Positions 17,533 to 26,600 of a DNA stretch of 64,000 nucleotides are shown piece by piece. Origin of the DNA: an uncultured Bacteroidia bacterium (lineage in GTDB: Bacteria; Bacteroidota; Bacteroidia; Bacteroidales; ML635J-15); assembly GCA_902800045.1 (NCBI GenBank), contig CADCCZ010000001.1, forward strand, positions 787,346-851,345. Direction: 5' to 3'. The notes beneath the pieces are model-generated. The model saw nothing but the letters and a program-made list of their open reading frames with translations. It was not told the origin of the DNA and ran no database searches. The translations under genes and the position numbers were made by a program. Each line of letters starts with the position of its first letter. The first letter of the stretch is position 1.

Positions 17533-18333
17533 ATGGAAAGATGTGTTTTAGTACCTTATGAGTTTAGTAATGAGGCAAATTTTGCACTTAATCATGCTTA
17601 CGAAATTGCCAAGTTTGAGAAGCTTCCTATTCATATACTTTATGTTGCCGAATCGGATAAGATGATTGACGAATGGCAGGCTGAATTGGAGAAAGTTGCA
17701 GAAAGGTTCGTTAAGGAAACAGGTTACGATAAGGTAAGGACGATTGTTAAGAAAGGTTCGGCTTTCGATGTTATCCATGAATATGGAATTGAACAAAATG
17801 CATATCTTGCTGTTATGGGCGTTCATGGAATCAAGACCATTGAAAAGCAGGTGAAGTTGATACAGAAATTTGAAAAAGTTCCGTTCATTTTGGTTCAGAG
17901 TCCGTTGGCATTTGGCGAATACGACCGTATTTGTATTCCAATCGACTGGGACAAGAAGTCGCGTGCTAAGTTCATGTGGGCAAAATACTTGAACCTTATT
18001 TTCGAGAGCCATGTATATGTGGTATATCCCAAGACCAGCAGCGAAAGCCGTCAGGCCGAAATCAACAGCAACCTTGCATTTGCAACAACATTGTTTGCCG
18101 ACAATGCAATAGAGTTTGACGTGGAAGGCGTTCCCGAAGACGATTTCTACGAAAATCTCTACGACTATATGCGCGGTGTTTCGCCCGACTTGGTGCTTTA
18201 CATGTCGGAAAACTACAAGAAGGCTTTCACAAGCATCAAGCATCCGCGTAATATCGAACTAAGCAAGAAAATTCCGGTAATGTGTGTAAATCCTCGTACC
18301 GACATTGTTAAGCTCGGCGGTTTCAATTATTAG
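17533..18333 (+). CDS. Universal stress protein family protein (tandem UspA fold)
   Basis: A 266-residue cytoplasmic protein. The first half begins ERCVLVPYEFSNEANFALNHAYEIA and contains LAVMGVHGIKTIEK (the usual G-x2-G-x9-G(S/T) nucleotide loop is not intact), then VPFILVQSP, matching a UspA domain. The second half restarts with DRICIPIDWDKKSRAKFMWA and ends KIPVMCVNPR, a degenerate second UspA domain. Tandem Usp proteins are common in Bacteroidota; their biochemical role is ill-defined. It lies only 6 bp upstream of the adhesin gene at 18340, which suggests cotranscription, but a functional link is not established. Confidence 0.8.
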   Translation: MERCVLVPYEFSNEANFALNHAYEIAKFEKLPIHILYVAESDKMIDEWQAELEKVAERFVKETGYDKVRTIVKKGSAFDVIHEYGIEQNAYLAVMGVHGIKTIEKQVKLIQKFEKVPFILVQSPLAFGEYDRICIPIDWDKKSRAKFMWAKYLNLIFESHVYVVYPKTSSESRQAEINSNLAFATTLFADNAIEFDVEGVPEDDFYENLYDYMRGVSPDLVLYMSENYKKAFTSIKHPRNIELSKKIPVMCVNPRTDIVKLGGFNY

Positions 18334-18339
18334 AAAAAT

Positions 18340-20991
18340 ATGTTGTTGAGGGGTTTTTGTCGAAATATGCTTGTCGTGGCGGCTATGCTCGCTGCGACAT
18401 TGCTGTTTTCTGTACGCGCCTTTGCTACGCACAATAGGGCGGGGGAAATAACATATAAGCAGATTTCGGCACTGACCTTCGAGGTAACGGTAATTACATA
18501 TACGGCTACAGGTCCCGGCTGGACAGCCGACCGTCCCGAACTTGACATTGCTTGGGGCGACAATACAACCTCTACACTTGGCAGATGTGAGGAAATCTCG
18601 CTTCCCGACTACTACAAGCGCAACAAATATGTCGGGCGGCATACTTATAGCGGACCAGGTATTTTCGCTATTACTGTAGAGGACCCAAACCGAAATGCAG
18701 ATGTCGCAAACATTCCAAATTCGGTAAACACTCTTTTTGCGATATCTACAACAATGATAATTGACCCGACTTTGGGATTGAACAATACGCCAATATTGAC
18801 GCAACCACCTGTAGATAAGGCGGCCATAGGACAAGTGTTCGTACATAATCCGGGAGCATACGACCCCGATGGCGACAGTCTTTCGTACAAGATAACCCCT
18901 TGCCGAGAAGAAAATGGCGTGCCGATTCCTAATTATTCTTATCCACCAGCATCGAACTATATTAGGGTTGACGAATTTACTGGTGACCTTATTTGGAATA
19001 CTCCAATGTTGGCCGGTGTCTATAACGTAGCTATGCTTATCGAAGAATGGCGCGAAGGCGTGAAGATAGGCGAGATAATACGCGATATGCAGATCGAGGT
19101 CTTTGACAGTGGAAATACCATTCCGCAGATTGACCTTACTGCACTCGATACCGTATACGGAAGTCACGATAGTATTTGCATCGAAGCAGGCACTTGGCTA
19201 AAATTTGACGTCGAGGCACACGATGTAAACAATGACAACATTACTCTTTCGGCATACGGAGCTCCTTTTGTCGCAAGTGACGATGCTCCTGCTCATTTCG
19301 AGCAGACCGAATCACAGCCTGGATACGCCAAGGGTAGATTCGAATGGCTGACAAATTGCAATGTAGTGAGAAAACGTCCTTATATATTGAATATCAAGGC
19401 TCAGGATGATAATGCTATTGTCAACTTGGTTGATTTGAAAAGCATATATATTACTGTTGTCGGTCCTGCCGTTACCGACTTGCAAGCTATAGCGTCGTTT
19501 AATTTCATTACTTTGTCGTGGTCGCAGTCGGTATGCGAAAATGTTGTCGGATACAATATTTACCGCAAAATTCAGCCTTCAGGATTTGTTCCCGATTATT
19601 GCCAGACAGGCGTGCCTGCATCGACAGGTTACGAAAAAGTCGGACATGTCGATGGGCGTGGTAATTCTTCGTACGTTGACCGCGATATTGCTCAGGGACA
19701 CGAGTATTGCTACATGGTCTGTGCAGTATTTCCCGATGGGGCAGAAGGCTATGCCTCCGACGAAGTTTGCGCTTCGTTGCCTAAAGGATTGCCAACTATG
19801 ACCAACGTGAGCGTGCTCACAACCGATAGGGCAACCGGCAGCATTTATGTCGCATGGGTGAAGCCCGATGATGCAGAACTTGTCTCATCCTCGGCTCCAT
19901 ACAAGTACGTGATTTTCCGTTCGCGAGGATTCCTTGGCGATAATTTTGTTCGTATTGCAGAGGTAGAAGGCTTGGACAATACCGAGTACACCGACAATAA
20001 TGTCAATACCGTTGATTATTCATATACCTACAAGATTGAGTTTTATGGCACAGATAATGGTGAAAGTGTCCTGATTGGAACGCCAAGTTTTGCTTCGTCG
20101 GTGTTTGTCGATTTGACCATGTTGGAAAATTCGGTTAAGATAAGGCTCAGGAACAATGTGCCGTGGACAAATTACAATTACGAATACTTTAGGTATGACT
20201 CAATAACGGATACCTATAATATAATAGGTTCGACCCAGGAAAAGTCGATTGTCGACAGCAATGTCGAAAATGGTCACGAATATTGCTACTATGTCAAGTC
20301 GTACGGTCGCTATTCGCTCTCCGGATTTCCCGACCCGCTGGAAAATTTGTCGCAGCAGGTGTGCAAGTTGTCGGTAGATACCATAGCACCTTGTAAACCA
20401 GAAATTTCGGTTTCATCGGTTTGCGACTCCGCATATAACATTATACATTGGTCGTTGCCTGATTCGTGCAACTACGATGTCGCTAAATATACATTGTACT
20501 ATACCCCAGTCCTTGATGGTGAATATCAGGTATTGGCTGTCTTCGATGCCAATGTTACCGACTATAGGCATTATCCAACCGACAGGATGGCAGGATGCTA
20601 CTATGTGAATGCTACTGATGTTAACGAAAATGTTAGCGAGAATTCCTCTGTCGTGTGCATCGACAATTGTTCATACTACAATTTGCCAAATGTATTTACG
20701 CCAAACGGTGATGGTATAAACGACTATTATCATCCTATGGGCGAATACAAGTTCGTGGAAAAGGTTGATATGACAATCCTTAACCGCTGGGGACAGGTGA
20801 TGTTCGAGACAAACGATCCCGACATAATGTGGGACGGACGCAATAAGATGACAGGAACTTATGTTGTACCTGGCGTATATTTTTATATCTGCGAGGTTTA
20901 CGAACAAAGGTTGACAGGACTTGAAGCTCGCCACTTGAAAGGATTTATACATGTATTTCGAGCCGAGGTCGTTAATCAAAATCACGATTGA
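18340..20991 (+). CDS. Gliding-motility-type adhesin with T9SS type B C-terminal domain
   Basis: An 883-residue protein with an N-terminal signal segment (LVVAAMLAATLLFSVRAFA) followed by THNRAGEITYKQ, the typical mature N-terminus of gliding-associated surface proteins. It continues with a PKD/cadherin-like region (YDPDGDSLSYKI; AHDVNNDNITLSA), then several fibronectin type III-like repeats (FITLSWSQSVCENVVGYNIY; GSIYVAWVKPDD; NIIHWSLPDSCNYDVAKYTLY). The C-terminus is the CHU_C/type B sorting domain: NLPNVFTPNGDGINDYYHP, ILNRWGQVMFET, WDGRNKMTGTYVVPGVYFY. It is therefore a predicted T9SS cargo displayed on the cell surface. Its TGA overlaps the ATG of the TPR gene (TGATG), indicating translational coupling. 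Ligand is unknown; gliding itself is not proven. Confidence 0.88.
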   Translation: MLLRGFCRNMLVVAAMLAATLLFSVRAFATHNRAGEITYKQISALTFEVTVITYTATGPGWTADRPELDIAWGDNTTSTLGRCEEISLPDYYKRNKYVGRHTYSGPGIFAITVEDPNRNADVANIPNSVNTLFAISTTMIIDPTLGLNNTPILTQPPVDKAAIGQVFVHNPGAYDPDGDSLSYKITPCREENGVPIPNYSYPPASNYIRVDEFTGDLIWNTPMLAGVYNVAMLIEEWREGVKIGEIIRDMQIEVFDSGNTIPQIDLTALDTVYGSHDSICIEAGTWLKFDVEAHDVNNDNITLSAYGAPFVASDDAPAHFEQTESQPGYAKGRFEWLTNCNVVRKRPYILNIKAQDDNAIVNLVDLKSIYITVVGPAVTDLQAIASFNFITLSWSQSVCENVVGYNIYRKIQPSGFVPDYCQTGVPASTGYEKVGHVDGRGNSSYVDRDIAQGHEYCYMVCAVFPDGAEGYASDEVCASLPKGLPTMTNVSVLTTDRATGSIYVAWVKPDDAELVSSSAPYKYVIFRSRGFLGDNFVRIAEVEGLDNTEYTDNNVNTVDYSYTYKIEFYGTDNGESVLIGTPSFASSVFVDLTMLENSVKIRLRNNVPWTNYNYEYFRYDSITDTYNIIGSTQEKSIVDSNVENGHEYCYYVKSYGRYSLSGFPDPLENLSQQVCKLSVDTIAPCKPEISVSSVCDSAYNIIHWSLPDSCNYDVAKYTLYYTPVLDGEYQVLAVFDANVTDYRHYPTDRMAGCYYVNATDVNENVSENSSVVCIDNCSYYNLPNVFTPNGDGINDYYHPMGEYKFVEKVDMTILNRWGQVMFETNDPDIMWDGRNKMTGTYVVPGVYFYICEVYEQRLTGLEARHLKGFIHVFRAEVVNQNHD

Positions 20992-22175
20992 TGAGAAAGA
21001 AGTTTGTTCATATTATCATTATGCTTTTGTTAGCTGTCGTTTGCAATGCGCAGATTGACGACCTTCAGCGTGATTATTTCCGTGCGCAGAATTTTGTCCT
21101 GCATGGAGAACCTGATTCTGCTATGGCAATATGGACGAGCCATGAAGAAGTGGCAGAGTTCGCAGAATGCCTTGCCGATAAACTAATTGATATGGAACAG
21201 TACTCCAAGGCACTTGAAGTTTCTCGTAAGCTAGAAAAAGTTAACCAGTCTGAGGCACAATTCCGTATGTCAAGGATTTATGCAGGAATGGGCTTTGCCG
21301 AGGAATCGGTGGAATACCTTGGTCGACATTTGGCAGGAAAGGGTGCGAGAACATATTCGCAGATAATCAGGTGCAAGGAATATGAGAATATAAACCGTAC
21401 ACAGGAGTGGCGCGACTTCTGGGAAACGCCGCGTTATTCCAAGTCCGACGAGACTTTTGCCGATGTTGTGTACAATATTTCGTGTGGAAATTACGATTAT
21501 GCCATCGAAATCCTTGACGGAGCAAATACTAACTCTTGGAAACGCAACTATTTGTATGCCAAAGCGTATTATGGTTTGGAAAAGTATGCACAGGCTTTAA
21601 AATGTCTTGAAGGCATAAATTCAAAGGATGTGGAAGTTATCGCGTTGCGTTTCAGAATTGAAAAGGCGTCGGGAAATTATGCGTTAGCATACGAAACAGG
21701 TAAGGCTTTGCTTGCTATCGACAGGTACAATGCAGAAAATCTGCTCGATTTTGCCGAAGTCTGCATGAATCAGAAGAAATATCTGGAAGCACGTCGATAT
21801 ACAGGTCGTTACCTGCAATGTTTCCCCGACAACGAGAAGGCGCTTTATTTGGATGCAAATTTGGCGTTGTTGTCTGAGTACAAAGATGATGCGCTAGTAG
21901 AGGCTTCTCAACTTATTGCTCAAAATCCCTCCAATGCCGAGTATTTCAAGATGCGTGGTGAGTTGTATTATGGCTACGAAATGTGGGATTTTGCGGCATA
22001 CGATTTTTCAATGGCACTTGACATTACTCCCGACGATGCTCGTCTGAACTATCTTTTGGGAATGTGCCGCTACTATCAGGCAACCTACGAGAAGGCTTGT
22101 TTCTATTGGCGCAGGGCAGCCACCGGCAAGTCGCGCGAAGCTGCTGATATGTATTATAGGTATTGCGAGGAATAG
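20991..22175 (+). CDS. Exported TPR-repeat protein coupled to the type B adhesin
   Basis: 394 residues from ATG 20991, sharing one base with the preceding stop; a TTG three bases earlier is also in frame. The signal peptide is KKFVHIIIMLLLAVVCNAQ, with no lipobox. The rest is alpha-helical with tetratricopeptide-like pairs: YSKALEVSRKLEKVNQSEA, YDYAIEILDGANTNSW, YAQALKCLEGINSKD, YLEARRYTGRYLQCFPDNEKA and YFKMRGELYYGYEMWDFAAYDF. TPR proteins usually serve as protein-docking scaffolds. Translational coupling to a T9SS type B substrate suggests a periplasmic chaperone or partner for that adhesin, where other species would have a SprF/PorP-type protein. That role is my inference. Confidence 0.8.
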   Translation: MRKKFVHIIIMLLLAVVCNAQIDDLQRDYFRAQNFVLHGEPDSAMAIWTSHEEVAEFAECLADKLIDMEQYSKALEVSRKLEKVNQSEAQFRMSRIYAGMGFAEESVEYLGRHLAGKGARTYSQIIRCKEYENINRTQEWRDFWETPRYSKSDETFADVVYNISCGNYDYAIEILDGANTNSWKRNYLYAKAYYGLEKYAQALKCLEGINSKDVEVIALRFRIEKASGNYALAYETGKALLAIDRYNAENLLDFAEVCMNQKKYLEARRYTGRYLQCFPDNEKALYLDANLALLSEYKDDALVEASQLIAQNPSNAEYFKMRGELYYGYEMWDFAAYDFSMALDITPDDARLNYLLGMCRYYQATYEKACFYWRRAATGKSREAADMYYRYCEE

Positions 22176-22217
22176 AAAAATTTCCCGATTTCTTTTGTAT
22201 ATCTGCTAATTTATGTA

Positions 22218-22225
22218 TATTTTTG
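22218..22225 (+). promoter_or_regulatory. -7 box of the lipoprotein gene at 22255
   Basis: TATTTTTG, 29 bp upstream of the ATG. Confidence 0.6.
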
Positions 22226-22254
22226 TGCAGTTAATACATTAAAATAAATGTACT

Positions 22255-23217
22255 ATGAAGGGAAATCTTATTATTACGATTGCCATTGCAATAATGTTAG
22301 TTGTTGCTGGATGCCAGAAGGAAGGTTGTACCGATCCAAATGCTATAAATTACGATTCGAAGGCTAAAAAAGATAACGGAACTTGTGTGTATCCATCATC
22401 TTCAACACAAATAATGGTAACTTTTGATGCTAATGGCGGAGTTGGAACTATGCCGCCTCAGACATTTGCAGATGGTGTAGCCCAGTTGCTGGCAAACAAT
22501 GTGTTTACTTGGGCAAATCATGAGTTTATTGGGTGGAACACTGCTGCCGATGGGACAGGAAACCCATATTCAAATGCGCAGGAAATGACACTGGAGGCAA
22601 GTATTACACTTTATGCGCAATGGATGGCTGCTTCGGGTGCATTGGAGGGACACTATTTTGTCGACCTTGGTCTGCCAAGCGGTACGATGTGGGCAACTTG
22701 CAATATCGGAGCGCATAATCCAATCGATGGTGGCGATTATTTTGCTTGGGGCGAAACTCAACCAAAAGAAAATTACACTTTGGCCAATTATAAATATTAT
22801 GACGGAACCGATTTTACCAAATATTCATTTACTACGATTCAAATACTTGACTCCGATGATGATGCTGCTGCGGTAAACTGGAGTGCCGGTTGGCATATGC
22901 CCACAAGTAGCGATTTTGCGGAATTGAACAATAATTGTACTCACACATGGACAACTATCAATGGTGTCACAGGAATGAAAGTCACCGGTCCCAATGGCAA
23001 CTGTATATTTCTTCCAGCCATAGGCAAACTCAGAGATGACAATCCAAGTGGTTACGGATTAAGCGGTTATTATTGGTTGTGCGAGCTTGCTCATACAATG
23101 GACTTCGATGCTAGTGAGGCAATACATTTTGTATTTAAGCCAACTAACGAGTTTCATACGAATAGGTACGTCTATCGTTACGAAGGGTTGCCAGTACGTC
23201 CGGTATTTGTTAGGTAA
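22255..23217 (+). CDS. FISUMP-like lipoprotein with InlB-type repeat
   Basis: A 320-residue surface lipoprotein. The signal peptide ends in a lipobox (LVVAGC, Cys20). It is followed by a CTDPNAINYDSKAKKDNGTC segment, a small cysteine-bounded motif common in Bacteroidota surface proteins. Residues ~50-125 are a Listeria-Bacteroides (InlB B) repeat: VTFDANGGVGTMPPQ... FIGWNTAADGTGNPYSNAQE... ITLYAQW. The C-terminal ~190 residues match the FISUMP-like pattern: VDLGLPSGTMWATCNIGA, YFAWGETQPKENY, WSAGWHMPTSSDFAELNN, IFLPAIGKL and YEGLPVRPVFV. Such proteins are abundant in gut and rumen Bacteroidales; the role is unknown. Confidence 0.85.
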   Translation: MKGNLIITIAIAIMLVVAGCQKEGCTDPNAINYDSKAKKDNGTCVYPSSSTQIMVTFDANGGVGTMPPQTFADGVAQLLANNVFTWANHEFIGWNTAADGTGNPYSNAQEMTLEASITLYAQWMAASGALEGHYFVDLGLPSGTMWATCNIGAHNPIDGGDYFAWGETQPKENYTLANYKYYDGTDFTKYSFTTIQILDSDDDAAAVNWSAGWHMPTSSDFAELNNNCTHTWTTINGVTGMKVTGPNGNCIFLPAIGKLRDDNPSGYGLSGYYWLCELAHTMDFDASEAIHFVFKPTNEFHTNRYVYRYEGLPVRPVFVR

Positions 23218-23288
23218 GCGAATCCTTTTTAACAATAACCGTTTAAAAACTCTTTTTTCCTACTAATAATTTCCTTATTCATAAATTT

Positions 23289-23296
23289 TACCTTTG
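23289..23296 (+). promoter_or_regulatory. -7 box of the spmAB-like gene
   Basis: TACCTTTG, 18 bp upstream of ATG 23315. An in-frame TTG (23294) falls inside the box and is rejected as a start. Confidence 0.7.
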
Positions 23297-23314
23297 CGTG
23301 TTAATTGTACGCAA

Positions 23315-24547
23315 ATGGTTCTTAATTATATCTGGATAGCATTTTTCCTCATAGCTTTCATCGTGGCAATCGTGAAGGCTGTGTTCTTTGGCGATATGGA
23401 AGTTTTTCCATCGATGGTCAGTTCCACCTTCGATATGGCAAAGCTAGGCTTCGAACTTTCGCTCGGACTTACCGGTGTGATGACTTTGTGGCTGGGAATT
23501 ATGAAAGTAGGAGAGAAGGGCGGTGCTGTAAACTTGCTGTCGAAAGGAATTTCGCCGCTGTTCAACAAACTTTTCCCCGATATTCCCAAGAATCATCCCG
23601 TTCACGGCTCTATGGTGATGAACATTGCCGCCAATATGCTTGGTCTCGACAATGCAGCAACGCCACTGGGACTTAAGGCGATGAAGGAACTTCAGGACTT
23701 GAATCCAGACAAGGACCGCGCATCAAATTCTATGATAATGTTCCTTGTGCTCAACACATCGGGACTTACCATAATTCCAATCAGCATAATGGTTTACCGC
23801 GCACAGCTTGGTGCCGCCGACCCGTCCGACATATTTCTACCGATACTTATAAGCACTTTCGTCAGCACTTTGGTCGGAATTATTGCAGTTTCGCTGTGGC
23901 AGAAAATAAACCTTTTCCAGAAGGAAATATTGCTGTATCTGGGCGGTCTGACACTTTTGCTTTCGTTAGCAATCTGGGGATTTACCTTGCTGTCGGCCGA
24001 ATCGCAGAGCACGGTTGCATCTATGGTTTCAAACGTGATACTTTTCACCTTGATAATCAGTTTTATAATTTTGGCTCTAAAGCATAAGGTTAATGTTTAC
24101 GATGCATTTATCGAGGGAGCAAAAGACGGTTTTCAAACTGCCATAAAGATAATTCCTTTCCTTATAGCCATACTCGTTGCAATTGGTGTATTCCGTGCTT
24201 CGGGTGCTATGGAGGCTATGATGATGGGAATTGCATGGTGCTTCGACAAGTGCGGTCTGCCAACCGATTTTGTTGACGCTCTGCCTGTTGCCTTTATGAA
24301 ACCGTTGAGCGGTAGCGGTGCTCGCGGACTGATGGTCGATGCCATGAATGTTCATGGGGCCGATTCGTTTGTCGGAAGGTTGGCTTGTACTTTCCAAGGT
24401 GCTACCGATACAACTTTTTATATTTTAGCGGTTTACTTCGGTTCTGTTGGTATCCGACAGACGCGCTATGCAGTCGTCGCCGGACTTATTGCCGACCTTG
24501 CAGGTATTATTGCCGCAATTTTTGTCGCATATTTGTTTTTTGGATAA
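23315..24547 (+). CDS. Fused SpmA-SpmB type nucleoside-recognition (Gate) membrane protein
   Basis: A 410-residue polytopic inner-membrane protein. The first half matches SpmA (LGFELSLGLTGVMTLWLGIM, MVMNIAANMLGLDNAATPLG, LNTSGLTIIPISIM). The second half matches SpmB (IKIIPFLIAILVAIGVFRASGAMEA, MKPLSGSGARGLMVDAM, CTFQGATDTTFYILAVYFGSVGI). In spore formers these are separate genes linked to core dehydration. In Bacteroidota, which do not sporulate, the fused protein has an unknown transport-like role. The upstream ATG choice avoids the promoter. The DegT aminotransferase follows after 13 bp and is probably in the same transcript. Confidence 0.85.
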   Translation: MVLNYIWIAFFLIAFIVAIVKAVFFGDMEVFPSMVSSTFDMAKLGFELSLGLTGVMTLWLGIMKVGEKGGAVNLLSKGISPLFNKLFPDIPKNHPVHGSMVMNIAANMLGLDNAATPLGLKAMKELQDLNPDKDRASNSMIMFLVLNTSGLTIIPISIMVYRAQLGAADPSDIFLPILISTFVSTLVGIIAVSLWQKINLFQKEILLYLGGLTLLLSLAIWGFTLLSAESQSTVASMVSNVILFTLIISFIILALKHKVNVYDAFIEGAKDGFQTAIKIIPFLIAILVAIGVFRASGAMEAMMMGIAWCFDKCGLPTDFVDALPVAFMKPLSGSGARGLMVDAMNVHGADSFVGRLACTFQGATDTTFYILAVYFGSVGIRQTRYAVVAGLIADLAGIIAAIFVAYLFFG

Positions 24548-24560
24548 AATTTAGAATAAA

Positions 24561-25772
24561 ATGATACCATTTTCACCACCACGCATTGACGATAAGATTA
24601 TTGCTGAAGTCGTTGACACTCTCAAGTCGGGATGGATAACTACTGGTCCAAAGACCAAACTTTTCGAGAAAAAACTGACCGAATACACTGGCGGAAAATC
24701 AACGCTTTGTGTTAATTCTGCTACAGCAGGACTTGAAATAGCACTCCGTTGGTTTGGAGTAGGACAGGGCGACGAGGTGATTGTGCCTGCTTATACATAT
24801 TGCGCTACCGCAAATGTTGTTGTACATTGCGGAGCAAAACCTGTTATGGTCGATGTAAATGCCGACGATTTTAATGTTAACGTAGAGAAGATTCGCGAAG
24901 CGATAACACCACGTACAAAGGCTATTATGCCTGTTGATATTGCTGGTTTTCCGTGCGACTATGATGAGATAATGTCGCTGGTGAAAGAGGATTCTGTTGT
25001 TCGCAAATTTTCTGCTAATAACGAAATCCAGCGCCAGCTTGGCAGAATTATGGTTCTTGCCGATTCGTCGCATTCCATAGGTGCGCTGTACAAAGGAAAA
25101 CATACTGGTTCTTTGGCTGATGTTACCGTTTTTTCGTTCCATGCTGTCAAGAATTTGACAACGGCTGAAGGTGGTGCTGTAATTTTCAATCTGCCTGAGC
25201 CTTTCGACAATGACGAGATATATAAGTTCCTGTGTGTGCTTTCGCTGCACGGACAAAACAAGGATGCGCTAGCCAAGTCGAAGGGAAGTTGGAAATATGA
25301 TGTCATTACTGCAGGCTTTAAGATGAACATGACCGACATAATGGCTTCGATGGGACTTGTCGAACTTGCTCGTTACGATGACGATACGCTTGTGAAGCGC
25401 AAGAAAATCTTCGATTTTTACACTTCGCAGTTCAAGGATGACAATAGGTTCGTGCTTCCAGTATACGAAACTGCCGACAAGCGCACTTCGTATCATGTTT
25501 ATACGCTTCGTGTGAAAGGTGCTTCAGAGGAGCAGCGCAACGAAATCATACGTCGCATAATGGCTCGCGAAGTCTCGGTAAACGTGCATTTCCAGCCATT
25601 GCCATTGCTGTCGTTCTACAGCGGATTGGGCTACAAGATGAGCGATTATCCGCAGGCATACGACAACTACAAGTGCGAAATCAGTTTGCCTGTATATTAC
25701 GACCTTACCGACGAGCAGATGCAGATAGTTGCTAATGCTGTAAAGGAAGCTGTTGCCGAAGTGATGAATTAG
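24561..25772 (+). CDS. DegT/DnrJ/EryC1 family sugar aminotransferase
   Basis: PLP enzyme of 403 residues, probably converting a nucleotide-linked keto-sugar to an amino-sugar for LPS O-antigen or another surface glycan. It starts MIPFSPPRIDDKIIAEVVDTLKSGWITTGP and has NSATAGLEIALRWFGVGQGDEVIVPAYTYCATANV. The PLP-binding lysine is in FSFHAVKNLTTAEGG. The Asp of LADSSHSIGALYKG contacts the pyridine ring. The C-terminus NVHFQPLPLLSFYSGLGY is typical. Exact substrate cannot be read from the sequence. It lies with lpxH and lptB, supporting an envelope role. Confidence 0.88.
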   Translation: MIPFSPPRIDDKIIAEVVDTLKSGWITTGPKTKLFEKKLTEYTGGKSTLCVNSATAGLEIALRWFGVGQGDEVIVPAYTYCATANVVVHCGAKPVMVDVNADDFNVNVEKIREAITPRTKAIMPVDIAGFPCDYDEIMSLVKEDSVVRKFSANNEIQRQLGRIMVLADSSHSIGALYKGKHTGSLADVTVFSFHAVKNLTTAEGGAVIFNLPEPFDNDEIYKFLCVLSLHGQNKDALAKSKGSWKYDVITAGFKMNMTDIMASMGLVELARYDDDTLVKRKKIFDFYTSQFKDDNRFVLPVYETADKRTSYHVYTLRVKGASEEQRNEIIRRIMAREVSVNVHFQPLPLLSFYSGLGYKMSDYPQAYDNYKCEISLPVYYDLTDEQMQIVANAVKEAVAEVMN

Positions 25773-25782
25773 ATATTTTGTT

Positions 25783-25790
25783 TATTTTTG
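25783..25790 (+). promoter_or_regulatory. -7 box of lpxH
   Basis: TATTTTTG, 19 bp before the TTG start of lpxH, giving a very short leader. Confidence 0.6.
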
Positions 25791-25809
25791 CAAAAAATAA
25801 TGGAATATT

Positions 25810-26559
25810 TTGGAACGCACTAAGATATATTTCGTTTCTGATGCACATTTCGGCGTAGATAGCGGACTTTCTTCCGAAGTTCGTGAAAATCTGTTCGTTG
25901 AGTGGCTGGATTCTATAAAGGGTGATGCTTCGGAACTATATCTTTTGGGCGATATTTTTGATTTCTGGTTTGAATATACATACGTTGTTCCGTGGGGATT
26001 CGTTACTGTACTTGCCAAATTGCGAGAACTTTCGAATGCTGGTGTGAAGATAAAATATTTCACAGGCAACCACGACATGTGGGTGTTCGACTATCTGCCA
26101 AAAGAGATTGGCGCCGAATTGCACAAAGTTCCCGAAGAACGCGAAATAGGTGGAAAGGTACTCTATATTGCTCACGGAGACGGACTTGGAAAGTACGACC
26201 GCAAGTACAATATGATGAAGTGGATGTTTCACAACAAGTTTTTCCAGTTCCTGTTCAAGTGGATTCATCCCGACTGGGGCTGCCGTCTGGCATTGTGGTG
26301 CTCGCATCGTAGCCGTCTCAAGCACGACTTGCCCGAAACTCCCGACTACGAGAAGGAATTTCTTGTCATGTATTCGCGCGAAGTGCTTGAAAAAAAACAC
26401 ATTGACCATTTCGTTTTTGGACATCGCCATATACCGTATCAGTATTCTCTTAATGAAAAATCATTGTTTACAAATGTCGGCGACTGGCTTTTCAACTTTA
26501 CTTTTGCAGTTTTTGATGGCGAAAATCTAAAATTATTGAAATTTCAATCGGAAAAATAA
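25810..26559 (+). CDS. lpxH: UDP-2,3-diacylglucosamine diphosphatase
   Basis: Hydrolyses UDP-2,3-diacylglucosamine to lipid X in lipid A synthesis at the inner-membrane face. Calcineurin-like metal motifs appear in order: SDAHFG, LGDIFDFWF, TGNHDMW, IAHGDGLG and FGHRHIPY. The HNKFFQFLFKWIHPDWG helix region is typical of membrane-associated LpxH. The start is TTG at 25810: the ATG at 25800 is out of frame and stops within 8 codons, and the next in-frame ATG would remove the first metal ligand. Length 249 residues is normal. It has its own -7 box after the aminotransferase gene. Confidence 0.9.
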   Translation: MERTKIYFVSDAHFGVDSGLSSEVRENLFVEWLDSIKGDASELYLLGDIFDFWFEYTYVVPWGFVTVLAKLRELSNAGVKIKYFTGNHDMWVFDYLPKEIGAELHKVPEEREIGGKVLYIAHGDGLGKYDRKYNMMKWMFHNKFFQFLFKWIHPDWGCRLALWCSHRSRLKHDLPETPDYEKEFLVMYSREVLEKKHIDHFVFGHRHIPYQYSLNEKSLFTNVGDWLFNFTFAVFDGENLKLLKFQSEK

Positions 26560-26570
26560 CATGAATTTAT

Positions 26571-26578
26571 TATCTTTG
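26571..26578 (+). promoter_or_regulatory. -7 box of lptB
   Basis: TATCTTTG, 22 bp upstream of the lptB ATG. Confidence 0.65.
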
Positions 26579-26600
26579 CGTACTGAAATTTTTTGAACAA

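Noticed and set aside
23294..23314. Extended N-terminus of the SpmAB protein from TTG 23294
   Set aside because: Same reason: the codon is inside the promoter box.
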